This document shows, in pieces, positions 18,201-28,202 of a stretch of DNA of 64,000 bases. This stretch comes from Mesorhizobium sp. (GTDB lineage: Bacteria; Pseudomonadota; Alphaproteobacteria; Rhizobiales; Rhizobiaceae). The number at the start of each line of letters is the position of its first letter. Positions within the stretch are counted from its first letter, which is position 1. The notes beneath the pieces were generated by a model that had not been told where the DNA came from, searched no databases, and worked only from the letters and a program-made list of their open reading frames with translations. The translations under genes and the position numbers were made by a program. The stretch lies in assembly GCF_017306545.1 (NCBI RefSeq), contig NZ_JAFKID010000006.1, forward strand, positions 124,001-188,000. The letters are read 5' to 3'.

Positions 18201-20036
18201 CTACTCCGGCACTTTGCGCACCGCACCCTTGTCGGCGCTGGTGGCGAAGGCGGCGTAGGCGCGCAGCGCCTGGGTGACGTTGCGCGTGCGCTTTTCCGCA
18301 GGCTTCCAGCCAGCCTTGTCCTGCGCGGCGCGGCGGGCGGCAAGCTCGGCTTCCGGCACCGCAAGGTTGATGGTGCGGTTCGGGATGTCGATCTCAATTC
18401 TGTCGCCGTCGCGCACCAGGCCGATGGTGCCGCCTTCGGCCGCTTCCGGCGAGGCGTGGCCGATGGAGAGGCCGGAGGTGCCGCCGGAGAAGCGCCCGTC
18501 CGTCAGAAGTGCGCAAGCCTTGCCCAGCCCCTTCGATTTCAGGTAGCTGGTCGGATAGAGCATTTCCTGCATGCCCGGACCGCCGCGCGGCCCCTCGTAG
18601 CGGATGACCACCACGTCGCCGGCCTTGACGGCTTTGCCGAGAATGCCTTTCACGGCCGCGTCCTGGCTTTCGAAGACGACGGCCGGGCCGGAGAATTTCA
18701 GGATCGATTCGTCGACGCCGGCCGTCTTCACGATGCAGCCGTCGAGCGCGATGTTGCCCTTCAGAACGGCAAGCCCGCCATCCTTGGAGAACGGGTGCTC
18801 GGCCGAGCGGATGACGCCGTTCTCGCGGTCGAGGTCGAGGTCGTCCCAGCGCCGCTCCTGGCTGAAGGCGACCTGGGTGGGCACGCCGCCGGGCGCGGCG
18901 AGGTAGAAGTCGCGCACCTTCTGACTGTTGGTACGCGAAACGTCCCAGTGCTCGATCGCCTGGCCGAGCGTTGCGGTATGCACCGTCGGCTGGTCGCGGT
19001 TGATGAGGCCGGCCTTGTCCAACTGGCCGAGGATGGCGAAGATGCCGCCGGCGCGGTGGACGTCCTCCATGTGCACGTCGGCCTTGGCCGGCGCCACCTT
19101 GGACAGGCATGGCACGCGCCGCGACAGCCGGTCGATATCGGCCAGCGTGAAGTCGACGCCGCCTTCGACGGCAGCGGCCAGGATGTGCAGCACGGTGTTG
19201 GTCGAACCGCCCATGGCGATGTCGAGGCTCATGGCGTTTTCGAAGGCCGGCTTGGAGGCGACGTTGCGCGGCAGGACGCTCTCGTCGTCCTGCTCGTAGT
19301 AACGTTGGCACAGGTCGACAACCAGATGGCCGGCCTCGACGAACAGCCGCTTGCGGTCGGCGTGGGTGGCGAGCGTCGAGCCGTTGCCGGGCAGCGACAG
19401 GCCGAGCGCTTCGGTCAGGCAGTTCATCGAGTTCGCCGTGAACATGCCCGAGCAGGAGCCGCAGGTCGGGCAGGCCGATCGCTCCATCACCGTCACTTCC
19501 TCGTCGGAGACGGAATCGTCGGCGGCCGCCACCATGGCGTCGATCAGGTCGACGGCCGTGACCTTGTCCTTCCACACCACCTTGCCGGCCTCCATCGGCC
19601 CGCCGGAAACGAAGACGGCGGGGATGTTCAGGCGCATCGCAGCCATCAACATGCCGGGGGTGATCTTGTCGCAGTTGGAGATGCAGACCATGGCGTCCGC
19701 GCAATGCGCGTTGACCATGTATTCGACCGAGTCGGCGATCAGTTCGCGCGACGGCAGCGAATAGAGCATGCCGTCATGACCCATGGCGATGCCGTCGTCG
19801 ACGGCGATGGTGTTGAACTCCTTGGCGACGCCGCCGGCCTTCTCGATCTCGCGGGCCACGAGCTGGCCGAGGTCCTTCAGGTGGACGTGGCCGGGCACGA
19901 ACTGGGTGAAGGAATTAACCACCGCGATGATCGGCTTGCCGAAATCCGAATCCTTCATGCCGGTGGCGCGCCACAGGCCGCGCGCGCCGGCCATGTTGCG
20001 GCCGTGGGTGGTTGTACGGGAACGGTAAGCTGGCAT
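18201..20036 (-). CDS. ilvD: dihydroxy-acid dehydratase
   Basis: Dehydrates 2,3-dihydroxy-isovalerate and -methylvalerate to 2-keto acids in valine, leucine and isoleucine synthesis. The 611-residue protein begins [20 protein letters not shown]. It has the iron-sulfur cysteines in [11 protein letters not shown] and [20 protein letters not shown], and the C-terminal [20 protein letters not shown] block. Length and motifs match the E. coli-type [4Fe-4S] enzyme, as opposed to the sugar-acid dehydratase relative at 36971-38773. It is monocistronic and divergent from the VOC protein. Confidence 0.96.
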   Translation of the reverse strand: MPAYRSRTTTHGRNMAGARGLWRATGMKDSDFGKPIIAVVNSFTQFVPGHVHLKDLGQLVAREIEKAGGVAKEFNTIAVDDGIAMGHDGMLYSLPSRELIADSVEYMVNAHCADAMVCISNCDKITPGMLMAAMRLNIPAVFVSGGPMEAGKVVWKDKVTAVDLIDAMVAAADDSVSDEEVTVMERSACPTCGSCSGMFTANSMNCLTEALGLSLPGNGSTLATHADRKRLFVEAGHLVVDLCQRYYEQDDESVLPRNVASKPAFENAMSLDIAMGGSTNTVLHILAAAVEGGVDFTLADIDRLSRRVPCLSKVAPAKADVHMEDVHRAGGIFAILGQLDKAGLINRDQPTVHTATLGQAIEHWDVSRTNSQKVRDFYLAAPGGVPTQVAFSQERRWDDLDLDRENGVIRSAEHPFSKDGGLAVLKGNIALDGCIVKTAGVDESILKFSGPAVVFESQDAAVKGILGKAVKAGDVVVIRYEGPRGGPGMQEMLYPTSYLKSKGLGKACALLTDGRFSGGTSGLSIGHASPEAAEGGTIGLVRDGDRIEIDIPNRTINLAVPEAELAARRAAQDKAGWKPAEKRTRNVTQALRAYAAFATSADKGAVRKVPE

Positions 20037-20260
20037 CGGATCGTCCTTGCGGCTGCGCCTTGCGCTCGAAATTTCACTGGAACTGCTGGCCTTATATACG
20101 CCGTGCGCCGGCCTTGCCATTGTTTTGCGATGCGCCAGATTGGCTCTGCCTCGCTGCGCGAGGGCTGGCGGCACGACTTTTTCGGCGGTGGCGTCGGGTT
20201 GGCCTTGCCCTGCCCGTCCTTGAAGCATCGAAGCCGAGACTGTTACCCGAGGAGAAAACA

Positions 20261-20734
20261 ATGCAGAAGATCAGCCCGTGCCTGTGGTTCCGCGACGAAG
20301 CCGAAGAGGCAGTGGACTTCTATGTCTCGATCTTTCCCGGCGCGAAGAAGGGATCGATCTTGCGCAGCGATGAGGTCGGGGTCCGGTCCAAGGGCGGCGT
20401 CGTGATGGTGGACTTCGAGATGTTCGGCCAGTCGTTCCAGGCGCTGAACGGCAACCAGGACGACCCTTTCAACCACGCCATGTCGCTTTCTGTCGAATGC
20501 AAGGACCAGGCCGAGGTCGACCTCTACTGGGACAAACTCATCGCCGACCGCGGCAAGGGGGTGGCCTGCTCCTGGCTGACGGATCGCTACGGCGTTTCCT
20601 GGCAGGTCGTGCCGGAAATCCTGCCGCGGCTGCTCCGCGATCCCGATAAGGCCAAGGCCGCGCGCGTCATGACGGCGATGATGAAGATGGTCAAGATCGA
20701 CGTCGCCAAGATCGAGGAAGCCGCGCGCGGCTGA
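20261..20734 (+). CDS. VOC superfamily (PhnB-like) protein
   Basis: A 157-residue protein with the PhnB/3-demethylubiquinone-methyltransferase-like glyoxalase fold: [57 protein letters not shown] and [20 protein letters not shown]. Members are widespread and mostly uncharacterised; despite the database name they are not methyltransferases. It has a clear ribosome site (GGAG, 7 bases). An intrinsic terminator follows within 25 bases, so it is a single-gene unit. Confidence 0.88.
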   Translation: MQKISPCLWFRDEAEEAVDFYVSIFPGAKKGSILRSDEVGVRSKGGVVMVDFEMFGQSFQALNGNQDDPFNHAMSLSVECKDQAEVDLYWDKLIADRGKGVACSWLTDRYGVSWQVVPEILPRLLRDPDKAKAARVMTAMMKMVKIDVAKIEEAARG

Positions 20735-20756
20735 ACCGATGCGGCCCTGAAACGGA

Positions 20757-20785
20757 AAGCGGCGGGAAAGTCCCGCCGCTTTTTT
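20757..20785 (+). terminator. intrinsic terminator after the VOC gene
   Basis: GCGGCGGGA-AAG-TCCCGCCGC is a perfect nine-base stem with a three-base loop, extended by AA/TT pairs and followed by TTTTTT. The RND gene converges from the other side and ends three bases away. On that strand the stem is followed by only TTT, so the structure is mainly a plus-strand terminator but may serve both. Confidence 0.93.
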
Positions 20786-20787
20786 CG

Positions 20788-23700
20788 TCAGTCGATCGGC
20801 GCCGGCATCAGCGTCGGGTCCGGTTTCTCCGCATGGTGCGGGAGGTCCTTCGAGGCGATGAAGGTGTAGAACATCGGCACCACGAACAGCGTGAACATCG
20901 TGCCGACGAGGATGCCGGTGAAGATGACCAGGCCCATCGAGTAACGCGCCGCCGCGCCCGCGCCGCTCGAAGTGATCAGCGGCACGACGCCCAGCGCCAT
21001 GGCGGCGGTCGTCATCAGGATCGGCCTGAGGCGCACCTTGGCCGAGGCGATGATGGCGTCGCGCCGCCGCATGCCGTGGATCTCGCGTTGCTGGTTGGCG
21101 AACTCCACCAACAGGATGCCGTGCTTGGTGATGAGGCCGATCAGCGTGATGAGGCCGACCTGCGTATAGATGTTCAGCGTGCCGAGCCCGAGATTGAGCG
21201 GCACGATGGCGCCGAAGATCGATAGCGGCACCGCCATCATGATGATGAGCGGATCGCGGAAGCTCTCGAACTGCGCGGCGAGCACGAGATAGATGACCAG
21301 CACCGCCGCGGCGAAGGCGATCATGATCGTGTTGCCCTGTTCCTTCTCCTGCCTGGACTGGCCGGAATAGTCGATGAAGAAGGTGTCGGGCAGCGTCTGG
21401 TGGGCGATCTGCTCGAGCGTCGCCAGGCCGTCGCCCGTCGTCACGCCGGGCAGGGGAAGCGCCGAGATCGTCGCCGAGTTCAACTGGTTGAACTGCTCGA
21501 TCGCCGCCGGCGAGGCGTTGCTGGAAATGTCCACCACAGCCGACAGCGGCACCATCTCGCCGGTCGTCGCGCGCACGAAGAACTGGCCGAGCTTTTCCGG
21601 ATTGTTGCGGTACTGCTCCGGCACCTGCGGAATGATGTCGTAACTGTTGGAATCGCGGTCGAACTGGGCGACCTCGGCACCGCCGACCAGCAGCGTCAGC
21701 GTGCGGCCGATGTCGGCGACGGGAATGCCCAGCGCCGCCGCCCGGTCGCGGTCGATCGTCACCGTCACCTGCGGCGCGTCGTAGGCCATCGAGTTCTGCA
21801 CGATGATGAACTTGCCGGTTGCCTGCGCCTTGTTCTTGATCTGCTCGGCGGCCTCGTAGACCTGGTCCGAGCCGCCGGTGGAGCGCACCACCATGGCGAT
21901 CGGCAGGCCGCCGCCGGAGCCCGGCAGCGTCGGCGGCGCGAAGACGAAGGCCTGCACGCCGGCAACCTTGGAAAGACGGCCCTGGATATCGGCCTGCAAT
22001 TGCTTGGAAGTGCGTGTGCGCTGGGCCCAGTCCTTGAAGGCGAAGCCGACGAAGGCCTGGCTGGTATCGCCGCCGAAGGCGACGGCGGAAAACAGCGCGC
22101 GCGTTTCGGGAATGTCTTTCGTCAGGTCGCGGATCTGGGTGACGTAGCGGTCGGTGTAGTCCGCCGTCGCGTAGCGCGGCGCCGTCACCAGCGACAGCAG
22201 GAAGCCCTGGTCTTCCTCCGGCGCCAGCTCGCTCGAGGTCTTGGTGAACATGAAGCCGGTCAGCGCCACGAGCACCAGCACGATCATCAGCGTCACCGGC
22301 CGGTATTTCAGCGAACCGGTGACGAGCTTTTCGTAGATGCGCTCGACATAGCCGAACGTGCCGTCGACGATGCGCTGGAAACGGCCGTGGTTGCCGGCTT
22401 TCAGGATACGGGCCGACATCATCGGCGTGATCGTGATGGCGACGATGCCGGAGAGGACGACGGCGCCGGCGAGCGTCACGGCGAATTCGCGGAACAGCGC
22501 GCCGGTCAGGCCGCCGGTGAAGGCGAGCGGCGCGAACACCGCCGCCAGCGTCAGCGTCATCGCCACGATGGCCGAGGAGATTTCCCGCATGCCGTTGAAC
22601 GCGGCCTGGATGGCCGGCATGCCGTCTTCTTCCATATGGCGATGGATGTTTTCCACCACCACGATGGCGTCGTCGACGACCAGGCCGATCGCCAGCACCA
22701 TGGCCAGCAGCGACAAGAGGTTGATCGAATAGCCGACCGTGTAGAGCAGGAAGCAGACGCCGATCAGCGCCAGCGGAATGGTGACGATCGGCATCAGCAC
22801 CGAGCGGAACGAGCCGAGGAACAACAGGATGACCACGACGACGATGGCGACGGCCTCGCCGATGGTCTTGTACACCTCGTCGATGGAGGCCGAGATCTGC
22901 TCGGTGGAATCGTAGACGATCTGGATCGTCATGCCTCTCGGCAGCGTTTCCTGGACCGTCGGCACGAGCTTGTGGATCGCCGCCGCCGTGGTCAGCGGAT
23001 TGGCCGCCGGCGTCGGGAAGACGGCGAGGAAGGTGCCCGGCTTGCCGTTGAAGGAGACGCGCGTGTCGGTGCTTTCGGCCGCCAGCTCGATCGTGGCGAC
23101 GTCGCGCAGCCGCACCACGTTGCCGTTCTTGGAGCGCAGCGGCAGCGCGCCGAAGGCCTCCGGCGTCTGGAGCGTCGAACGCACGGTGATGGAGGAGACG
23201 TAATACTCGTTCTCGGTCTTGCCCGGCGCTGACAGGAAGTTCGACGCCTGGATCGCCGAGAGCACCTCCGCCGCGGTGACGTCGCGCGAGGCGAGCTTGA
23301 TCGGATCGATCCATACGCGCATCGAATAGTTGGCGGCGCCGAACACCTGCACGTCCGCCACGCCCTCGACGGTGGACAGGCGCGGACGGATGACGCGCTC
23401 AATGTACTCCGTCAGCTGCTCCGGCGTCATGTTCGGATTCTGCATGGAGATGTACATCATCGCGAAGGACTGGCCGGTGCCCTTGACGATCACCGGGTCC
23501 TTGGCTTCCGTCGGCAGCACGCCGCGCACGCCCTGCACCTTGGACATCACTTCGGTCAGCGCCACGTCGGGATTGGAGCCGAGCTTCATCTGCACCGTCA
23601 CCACGCTGGACGACGGGCTGCTCTTCGAGGTGACGTAGTCGATGTTTTCCGTCGAGGACACCGCGCGCGAGATCGGCGCGGAGATGAAGCCCTGGATCAG

Positions 23701-23871
23701 ATCGGCGCTGGCGCCGGGGTAGAGCGTGGTGATGGTGATCGCCGTCTCGTCCACCTTCGGATATTGGCGGATGGACAGGCTGGAGATGCCCTGGAAGCCG
23801 AGCAGGAGGATCATGCAGGCAAGCACGGTCGACAGGACCGGCCTGCGGATGAAGAGATCGGATATGTTCAT
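20788..23871 (-). CDS. RND efflux transporter, inner-membrane permease
   Basis: A 1027-residue proton-driven efflux pump of the HAE-1-like RND family. It opens with MNISDLFIRRPVLSTVLACM, the standard N-terminal helix, then the periplasmic porter domain (QYPKVDETAITITTLYPGA). The TM4 proton-relay motif is GLVVDDAIVVVENIHRHMEE, with the paired Asp residues, and the second half repeats the plan, with NLGLGTLNIYTQVGLITLIG and RLRPILMTTAAMALGVVPL. It overlaps the adaptor gene by four bases (ATGA). No outer-membrane channel gene is nearby, so a TolC-type partner must be encoded elsewhere. Substrates are unknown; drugs, dyes or plant compounds are typical. Confidence 0.93.
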   Translation of the reverse strand: MNISDLFIRRPVLSTVLACMILLLGFQGISSLSIRQYPKVDETAITITTLYPGASADLIQGFISAPISRAVSSTENIDYVTSKSSPSSSVVTVQMKLGSNPDVALTEVMSKVQGVRGVLPTEAKDPVIVKGTGQSFAMMYISMQNPNMTPEQLTEYIERVIRPRLSTVEGVADVQVFGAANYSMRVWIDPIKLASRDVTAAEVLSAIQASNFLSAPGKTENEYYVSSITVRSTLQTPEAFGALPLRSKNGNVVRLRDVATIELAAESTDTRVSFNGKPGTFLAVFPTPAANPLTTAAAIHKLVPTVQETLPRGMTIQIVYDSTEQISASIDEVYKTIGEAVAIVVVVILLFLGSFRSVLMPIVTIPLALIGVCFLLYTVGYSINLLSLLAMVLAIGLVVDDAIVVVENIHRHMEEDGMPAIQAAFNGMREISSAIVAMTLTLAAVFAPLAFTGGLTGALFREFAVTLAGAVVLSGIVAITITPMMSARILKAGNHGRFQRIVDGTFGYVERIYEKLVTGSLKYRPVTLMIVLVLVALTGFMFTKTSSELAPEEDQGFLLSLVTAPRYATADYTDRYVTQIRDLTKDIPETRALFSAVAFGGDTSQAFVGFAFKDWAQRTRTSKQLQADIQGRLSKVAGVQAFVFAPPTLPGSGGGLPIAMVVRSTGGSDQVYEAAEQIKNKAQATGKFIIVQNSMAYDAPQVTVTIDRDRAAALGIPVADIGRTLTLLVGGAEVAQFDRDSNSYDIIPQVPEQYRNNPEKLGQFFVRATTGEMVPLSAVVDISSNASPAAIEQFNQLNSATISALPLPGVTTGDGLATLEQIAHQTLPDTFFIDYSGQSRQEKEQGNTIMIAFAAAVLVIYLVLAAQFESFRDPLIIMMAVPLSIFGAIVPLNLGLGTLNIYTQVGLITLIGLITKHGILLVEFANQQREIHGMRRRDAIIASAKVRLRPILMTTAAMALGVVPLITSSGAGAAARYSMGLVIFTGILVGTMFTLFVVPMFYTFIASKDLPHHAEKPDPTLMPAPID

Positions 23872-25079
23872 TGCGCCGCACCCGGATTGGCGTTGGACAG
23901 CGCCGGCGTCACCGTGTTGTCGACCTTGACGGGTGCGCCGTTGGACAGCCGGTTCTGGCCGGCCGTAATGACTTCCTCGCCGGCCTTGACGCCGTCCTTG
24001 ATCTCGACCAGCCCGCCGAAATGGCGGCCGACCTTGACGAACACCTGCCGCGCGACGAGCGCCGGTGCTTCCGCTGCCGGAGCGGCGGGTTTCTCGGCAG
24101 CCTTTCCATCGGCCGGCTTGGCGGCTTCGGCGGGCTTTTCTGCGGCCGGTGCCGCAGTCTTTGCCTTGTCGGCGGGGCCGACGATGTAGACGTAGTCGCC
24201 GTAGAGACTGGTCGTCAGCGCCGTCTGCGGGACGGAGATGACGTTGTCGTCCTCCGGCAGCACCACGCGCACCTGGATGAACTGGCCGGGGCTCAGCCGC
24301 GCGTCGGGGTTGGTGATCTCGGCGCGCACCGAAACCAGCCGGCTGACCGGGTCGATCTTGGGATCGATGCCGGTGATCGAGCCCTTGTAGGGCAGGTCGT
24401 CGGCCGTGATGCCGAAGGCGACGGGCTGGCCGATCTTCAATTCGCCGAACTGCTGCTCGGGAACGGTGAAGTCGGTCCGCATCGTTTCCAGGTTCTGTAG
24501 CGTCACCACCGTGGTTCCCGGCGCGACATACTGGCCGTCATCGACTTTCGGAATGCCGATCGTGCCGGCGAACGGAGCCTTCAGCAGCTTCTGGTCGGCG
24601 AGCGCTTGCAGCTTGGCCACCTGCGAAAGCGAGCTGGAATAGGCGGCCTTGGCCGAATCCAGCGTCGCGTCCGTACCGACGCCGCGCTTCTGCAATTCGA
24701 CGGCGCGGTCGAGCGCCTGCTTGTCCAGCGTCACCTGCGTCTTGGCGGCGGCGAGGTCGGCCTGCTCCACCGCGTCGTCGAGGTGGATGAGCAGTTGACC
24801 CTGATCGACGCGGTCGTTCGCTTTGAACAGGATTTCCTTGACGATGCCCGTCGTCTCGACCGTGAGGTCGACGCCGCGCGAGGCCGACACCGTGCCGATC
24901 GCCTCGATGCCGGGCGTCCAGGTGCCCGGCTCGACCTTGACGGTAGACACCGTCAGCTGCGGGACCGGCATGTTGGCGAAATACTGCTGGATCGCCTTGT
25001 CACGGAAAAGGTTGAACCCGACGATGCCGCCGCCGACGAGGACAAGCAGAATGAAGGCAATGATAAAGCGCTTGATCAC
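23868..25079 (-). CDS. RND efflux periplasmic adaptor (membrane fusion protein)
   Basis: A 403-residue periplasmic adaptor joining the RND permease to an outer-membrane channel. It has an N-terminal membrane anchor (FIIAFILLVLVGGGIVGF), then a lipoyl/barrel region (IEAIGTVSASRGVDLTVETT, LLIHLDDA), an alpha-hairpin (DLAAAKTQVTLDKQALDRAV) and the returning barrel (APFAGTIGIPKVDDGQYVAPG). An Ala/Pro/Lys-rich insertion (AAPAAEKPAEAAKPADG) interrupts the C-terminal part. The start is GTG, chosen because GAGGGA stands about five bases upstream. It is first in the pump operon, divergent from tetR, and its promoter region holds the candidate TetR operator. Confidence 0.9.
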   Translation of the reverse strand: MIKRFIIAFILLVLVGGGIVGFNLFRDKAIQQYFANMPVPQLTVSTVKVEPGTWTPGIEAIGTVSASRGVDLTVETTGIVKEILFKANDRVDQGQLLIHLDDAVEQADLAAAKTQVTLDKQALDRAVELQKRGVGTDATLDSAKAAYSSSLSQVAKLQALADQKLLKAPFAGTIGIPKVDDGQYVAPGTTVVTLQNLETMRTDFTVPEQQFGELKIGQPVAFGITADDLPYKGSITGIDPKIDPVSRLVSVRAEITNPDARLSPGQFIQVRVVLPEDDNVISVPQTALTTSLYGDYVYIVGPADKAKTAAPAAEKPAEAAKPADGKAAEKPAAPAAEAPALVARQVFVKVGRHFGGLVEIKDGVKAGEEVITAGQNRLSNGAPVKVDNTVTPALSNANPGAAQ

Positions 25080-25187
25080 GGACGTCCCTCGGCCGGCAAA
25101 TGATTTGGGTAGCCGTACACGCTGCCATGTCAGCATGCACGGAAATACCGGCGCAAGGCACCGGTTTTGAATCGGCGCTCTTACTGT

Positions 25188-25201
25188 ACCGTCTGGACGG
25201 T
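25188..25201. promoter_or_regulatory. candidate TetR operator
   Basis: ACCGTC-TG-GACGGT is a perfect inverted repeat in the adaptor-tetR intergenic region, 40 bases before tetR and about 110 before the adaptor. TetR-family repressors usually bind such a site between themselves and a divergent pump operon. Confidence 0.65.
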
Positions 25202-25240
25202 CTTGTCAATCCGGGATAGCCTAATATATGGGGAGGCACG

Positions 25241-25777
25241 ATGGCGACCAAAAGAACCAACTCGCGCGAAAAGATACTGGCGGCGGCGGCTGAGGTGGCG
25301 CGGGTATCGGGACCGGGAAACGTCTCCCTGGAAGCGGTGGCGAGCCGCGCCGGCGTCTCCAAAGGCGGCCTTCTCTACAATTTTCCCAGCAAGGGCAAGC
25401 TCATGCAGGCGCTGGTGGAGCGCTATCTGGGCGAGTTCGAACAGTCGCTGGTCGAGGCGCATGCCGGCGGCGAGAGCCTGCTCGAAGCCTTCGTCAAGCG
25501 CTCTGTCCGGGAATGTCAGGAGAGTGAGCCGTCCTCCGCCTCCTGGGTCTTTTCGGCAATTGCCGAGGACCCGGATTTCCTGAAGCCGATGAAGGCGTTT
25601 CACCGCCAGCTTTTCACCCGCCTCAAGGACGATACGGGCGACTTGCGGGCCGTCCTGCTTTGCTACCTCGCCATCGAGGGGCTGCGCAGCCTGAATCTGT
25701 TCGATTTCGATATCCTGTCGCCCGAAGAGCGGGACCTGTTGTTGTCGTCCCTGCTGGAAATCGCCGAAAAAGGCTGA
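25241..25777 (+). CDS. TetR/AcrR family repressor of the RND pump
   Basis: A 178-residue regulator. The N-terminal DNA-binding domain is clear: REKILAAAAEVARVSGPGNV, then VASRAGVSKGGLLYNFPSKG, the helix-turn-helix with the TetR Y-x-F pattern, then KLMQALVERY. The remaining 120 residues are the helical ligand/dimer domain. Divergent orientation and the perfect palindrome between the genes indicate that it represses the pump and itself and is released by a pump substrate. GGGAGG precedes the ATG. Confidence 0.92.
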   Translation: MATKRTNSREKILAAAAEVARVSGPGNVSLEAVASRAGVSKGGLLYNFPSKGKLMQALVERYLGEFEQSLVEAHAGGESLLEAFVKRSVRECQESEPSSASWVFSAIAEDPDFLKPMKAFHRQLFTRLKDDTGDLRAVLLCYLAIEGLRSLNLFDFDILSPEERDLLLSSLLEIAEKG

Positions 25778-25836
25778 AAATCGCTTCGTTCGGACGGCCT
25801 CTTTCCAGTGCCGCCCATGCCGTGTTTACTTCGGCC

Positions 25837-26748
25837 ATGGCCTTCACCATCCGCCAGTTGCAGTTCTTTGTCGCCGTCGCCGAGCAGGGTTCGGTGTCTC
25901 GGGCCGCGCAGAACCTCTCGATCTCGCAGTCCTCCGTCACCGAGGCGGTCAAGGAACTGGAGAGCGACCTCGGCGTCGAACTGTTCGAGCGCCATCCGCG
26001 CGGCCTCAACATCACGCACAAGGGCCATCAGTTCCTGCGCCACGCCACCAAGATCCTGGCCGACGTCTCGGACGCCCGTCGAGCCTTCCTCGATGCGCCG
26101 GCCGCGGCAGGCGGCCGCTTGCAGCTCGGCGTCACCTCGCTGGTCGCCGGCTACGTCCTGTCCGATCTTCTCGCCCGCTACCGCCGCGCCTATCCCGGCG
26201 TCGAGGTCTCGGCCATCGAGGACAACGGCGACTACCTCGAACACCTCTTGGTCGGCGGCAAGCTCGACATCGCCGTCATGGTCACGTCCAACCTGCGCGA
26301 CCGCATGGCGCTGCAATCCGAAATCCTCGAAGTGTCGGCCTACCGGCTGTGGCTGCCGCTCAGCCACCGGCTGACGACGACGGAGATCATCGGCATCGGC
26401 GACCTCGCCGGCGAGCCGCTCATCATGCTCACCGTGGACGAGACCGAGGAAAACACCGGCAAGCTGCTCGCCGCCATCGGCGCCAAGCCGAACGTCGCCT
26501 TCCGCACCCGTTCCGTCGAGGCGGTGCGCAGCCTCGTCGCCACCGGCGCCGGCGTGGCGCTGCTGCCGGACCTCGTCTACCGGCCATGGTCGCTGGAGGG
26601 CGACCGCATCGAGCAGCGCGACGTGTCCGGATCGCTGCCGGTCGTCCAGGTCGGCATGGTCTGGCGCCGCGGCTCCGGTCTGCCGCAGGCGGCGCGCGAT
26701 TTCATCGGCCTGGCTCAAGCGCAGCGCACGGTTCGGCAGCGGTTTTGA
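25837..26748 (+). CDS. LysR family transcriptional regulator of the ydc-like operon
   Basis: A 303-residue LysR-type regulator with an N-terminal winged helix (MAFTIRQLQFFVAVAEQGSV, SRAAQNLSISQSSVTEAVKE, LFERHPRGLNITHKG) and a periplasmic-binding-protein-like effector domain. The ATG reading MAFTIRQ is the family start. It is upstream of and co-oriented with the polyamine-type ABC operon; a T-N11-A palindrome overlapping its stop codon and lying before that operon is the likely binding site. In E. coli the corresponding ydc operon is next to a MocR-type gene (ydcR), so the regulator class differs here. Confidence 0.9.
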   Translation: MAFTIRQLQFFVAVAEQGSVSRAAQNLSISQSSVTEAVKELESDLGVELFERHPRGLNITHKGHQFLRHATKILADVSDARRAFLDAPAAAGGRLQLGVTSLVAGYVLSDLLARYRRAYPGVEVSAIEDNGDYLEHLLVGGKLDIAVMVTSNLRDRMALQSEILEVSAYRLWLPLSHRLTTTEIIGIGDLAGEPLIMLTVDETEENTGKLLAAIGAKPNVAFRTRSVEAVRSLVATGAGVALLPDLVYRPWSLEGDRIEQRDVSGSLPVVQVGMVWRRGSGLPQAARDFIGLAQAQRTVRQRF

Positions 26749-26767
26749 TATCGGAAAAACCGATATC
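26747..26767. promoter_or_regulatory. candidate LysR-type binding site
   Basis: GATATCGG-AAAAA-CCGATATC is a perfect inverted repeat of eight-base arms. It contains T-N11-A (TCGGAAAAACCGA), the LysR consensus. It overlaps the lysR stop codon and lies about 105 bases before the substrate-binding-protein gene, a normal activator position. Confidence 0.6.
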
Positions 26768-26872
26768 GGCGTTCTGATAAATGAATTTGCGAAACCGGAA
26801 TTTTCGCGACACCTTCCTCTTCAGGGATCAAAGCCGCCGCTGGAGTGCGGCCCCTTTGAATGGGAGAGAACG

Positions 26873-28033
26873 ATGCAATCATTCCTGAAGTCGTGCACAG
26901 CTTTGACGATCGCGCTCGTCTTCGCCGGTCAGGCGGTCGCGCAGGAAGCGCTGAAGGAACTCGGCAAGGGCGAGGGCGCGCTCAACATCGTCGCCTGGCC
27001 CGGCTATGTCGAGCGCGGCGAGACGGACAAGGCCTACGACTGGGTGACGGATTTCGAGAAGGAAACGGGCTGCAAGGTGACGGTCAAGACCGCCGCCACT
27101 TCCGACGAGATGGTGTCGCTGATGAACGAGGGCGGCTTCGACCTCGTCACAGCCAGCGGCGACGCATCGCTGCGCCTCGTCGCCGGCAAGCGCGTCCAGC
27201 CGATCAACCTCGACCTGATCCCGAGCTGGAAGACGGTGGACGAGCGCCTGCAGAATGCGCCGTGGTACACGGTCGACGGCGTCCACTACGGCGTTCCCTA
27301 CCAATGGGGGCCGAACGTGTTGATGTACAACACCGACACTTTCAAGGAAGCGCCGAAGAGCTGGAACGTCGTCTTCGAGGAGCAGACGCTGCCCGACGGC
27401 AAGTCCAACAAGGGTCGCGTGCAGGCCTATGACGGGCCGATCTACATCGCCGACGCCGCCAACTACCTGATGGCGCACAAGCCCGAGCTCGGCATCAAGG
27501 ACCCCTACGAACTGAACGAGGACCAGTACAAGGCGGCGCTCGAACTGCTGCGCGGCCAGCGTAAGCTGGTCGGCCGCTACTGGCATGACGCCGCCATCCA
27601 GGTCGACGATTTCCAGAACGAAGGCGTCGTCGCCTCCTCTTCCTGGCCGTTCCAGGTCAACACGCTGGTCGCCGCCAAACAGCCGATCGCCTCGACCATT
27701 CCGGAAGAGGGCGCCACCGGATGGGCCGACACCACCATGATGGAGGCCGACGCCGCGCATCCGAACTGCGCTTATATGTGGATCGAGCATTCGCTGAAGC
27801 CGAAGGTGCAGGGCGACCTCGCCGCATGGTTCGGCTCGGTGCCGGTCGTGCCCGCCGCCTGCAAGGGCGATGAGCTCCTGACCGACGAGGGCTGCAAGAC
27901 CAACGGCTTCGAGAACTTCGACAAGATCAAGTTCTGGAAGACGCCGACCTCCAAATGCGCCACCCAGGGCGACCAGTGCGTACCCTATTACCGCTGGGTG
28001 TCGGACTACATCGGCGTCATCGGCGGACGGTGA
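26873..28033 (+). CDS. polyamine-type ABC transporter, substrate-binding protein (YdcS-like)
   Basis: A 386-residue periplasmic binding protein of the PotD/PotF/YdcS group. The signal peptide is [18 protein letters not shown], cut after AVA. Mature features are [33 protein letters not shown] (ligand-binding Ser/Gly region) and [16 protein letters not shown], with a C-terminal pair of cysteine segments ([25 protein letters not shown]) that may form disulfides. Length and gene order (binding protein, ATPase, two permeases, aminobutyraldehyde dehydrogenase) match E. coli ydcSTUVW, so putrescine or a related amine is the likely ligand. GGGAGAG precedes the ATG. Confidence 0.88.
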   Translation: MQSFLKSCTALTIALVFAGQAVAQEALKELGKGEGALNIVAWPGYVERGETDKAYDWVTDFEKETGCKVTVKTAATSDEMVSLMNEGGFDLVTASGDASLRLVAGKRVQPINLDLIPSWKTVDERLQNAPWYTVDGVHYGVPYQWGPNVLMYNTDTFKEAPKSWNVVFEEQTLPDGKSNKGRVQAYDGPIYIADAANYLMAHKPELGIKDPYELNEDQYKAALELLRGQRKLVGRYWHDAAIQVDDFQNEGVVASSSWPFQVNTLVAAKQPIASTIPEEGATGWADTTMMEADAAHPNCAYMWIEHSLKPKVQGDLAAWFGSVPVVPAACKGDELLTDEGCKTNGFENFDKIKFWKTPTSKCATQGDQCVPYYRWVSDYIGVIGGR

Positions 28034-28055
28034 GCGGGCATCCTCCCAGGCCCGC

Positions 28056-28180
28056 GCCGCCCCTCACCCTTACCCTCTCCCCGTGAAAAACGGGGAGAGG
28101 GAGATCGCCGACGTCGAAGCTGTCTTCCTCTCCCCGCCTCTTGCGGGGAGAGGCGCCCGGCAGGGCGGTGAGGGGCAGCA
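28056..28180. repeat. RIME-like palindromic element between ydcS- and ydcT-like genes
   Basis: Two hairpins, CCTCTCCCCGTGAAAAACGG with GGAGAGG and CTCTCCCCGCCTCTTGCGGG with GAGAG, are flanked by CGCCCCTCACCC and GGCGGTGAGGGGC. This is the layout of rhizobial intergenic mosaic elements (RIME). It fills the 170-base gap and would form strong structure in the operon mRNA. Confidence 0.8.
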
Positions 28181-28202
28181 CCGGCTTTCGAGAGAACAAG
28201 CG

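Noticed and set aside
20243-23314. Minus-strand open frame of about 1020 codons overlapping the RND gene
   Set aside because: Same strand but a shifted frame inside the RND permease; Arg/Ala-rich shadow.
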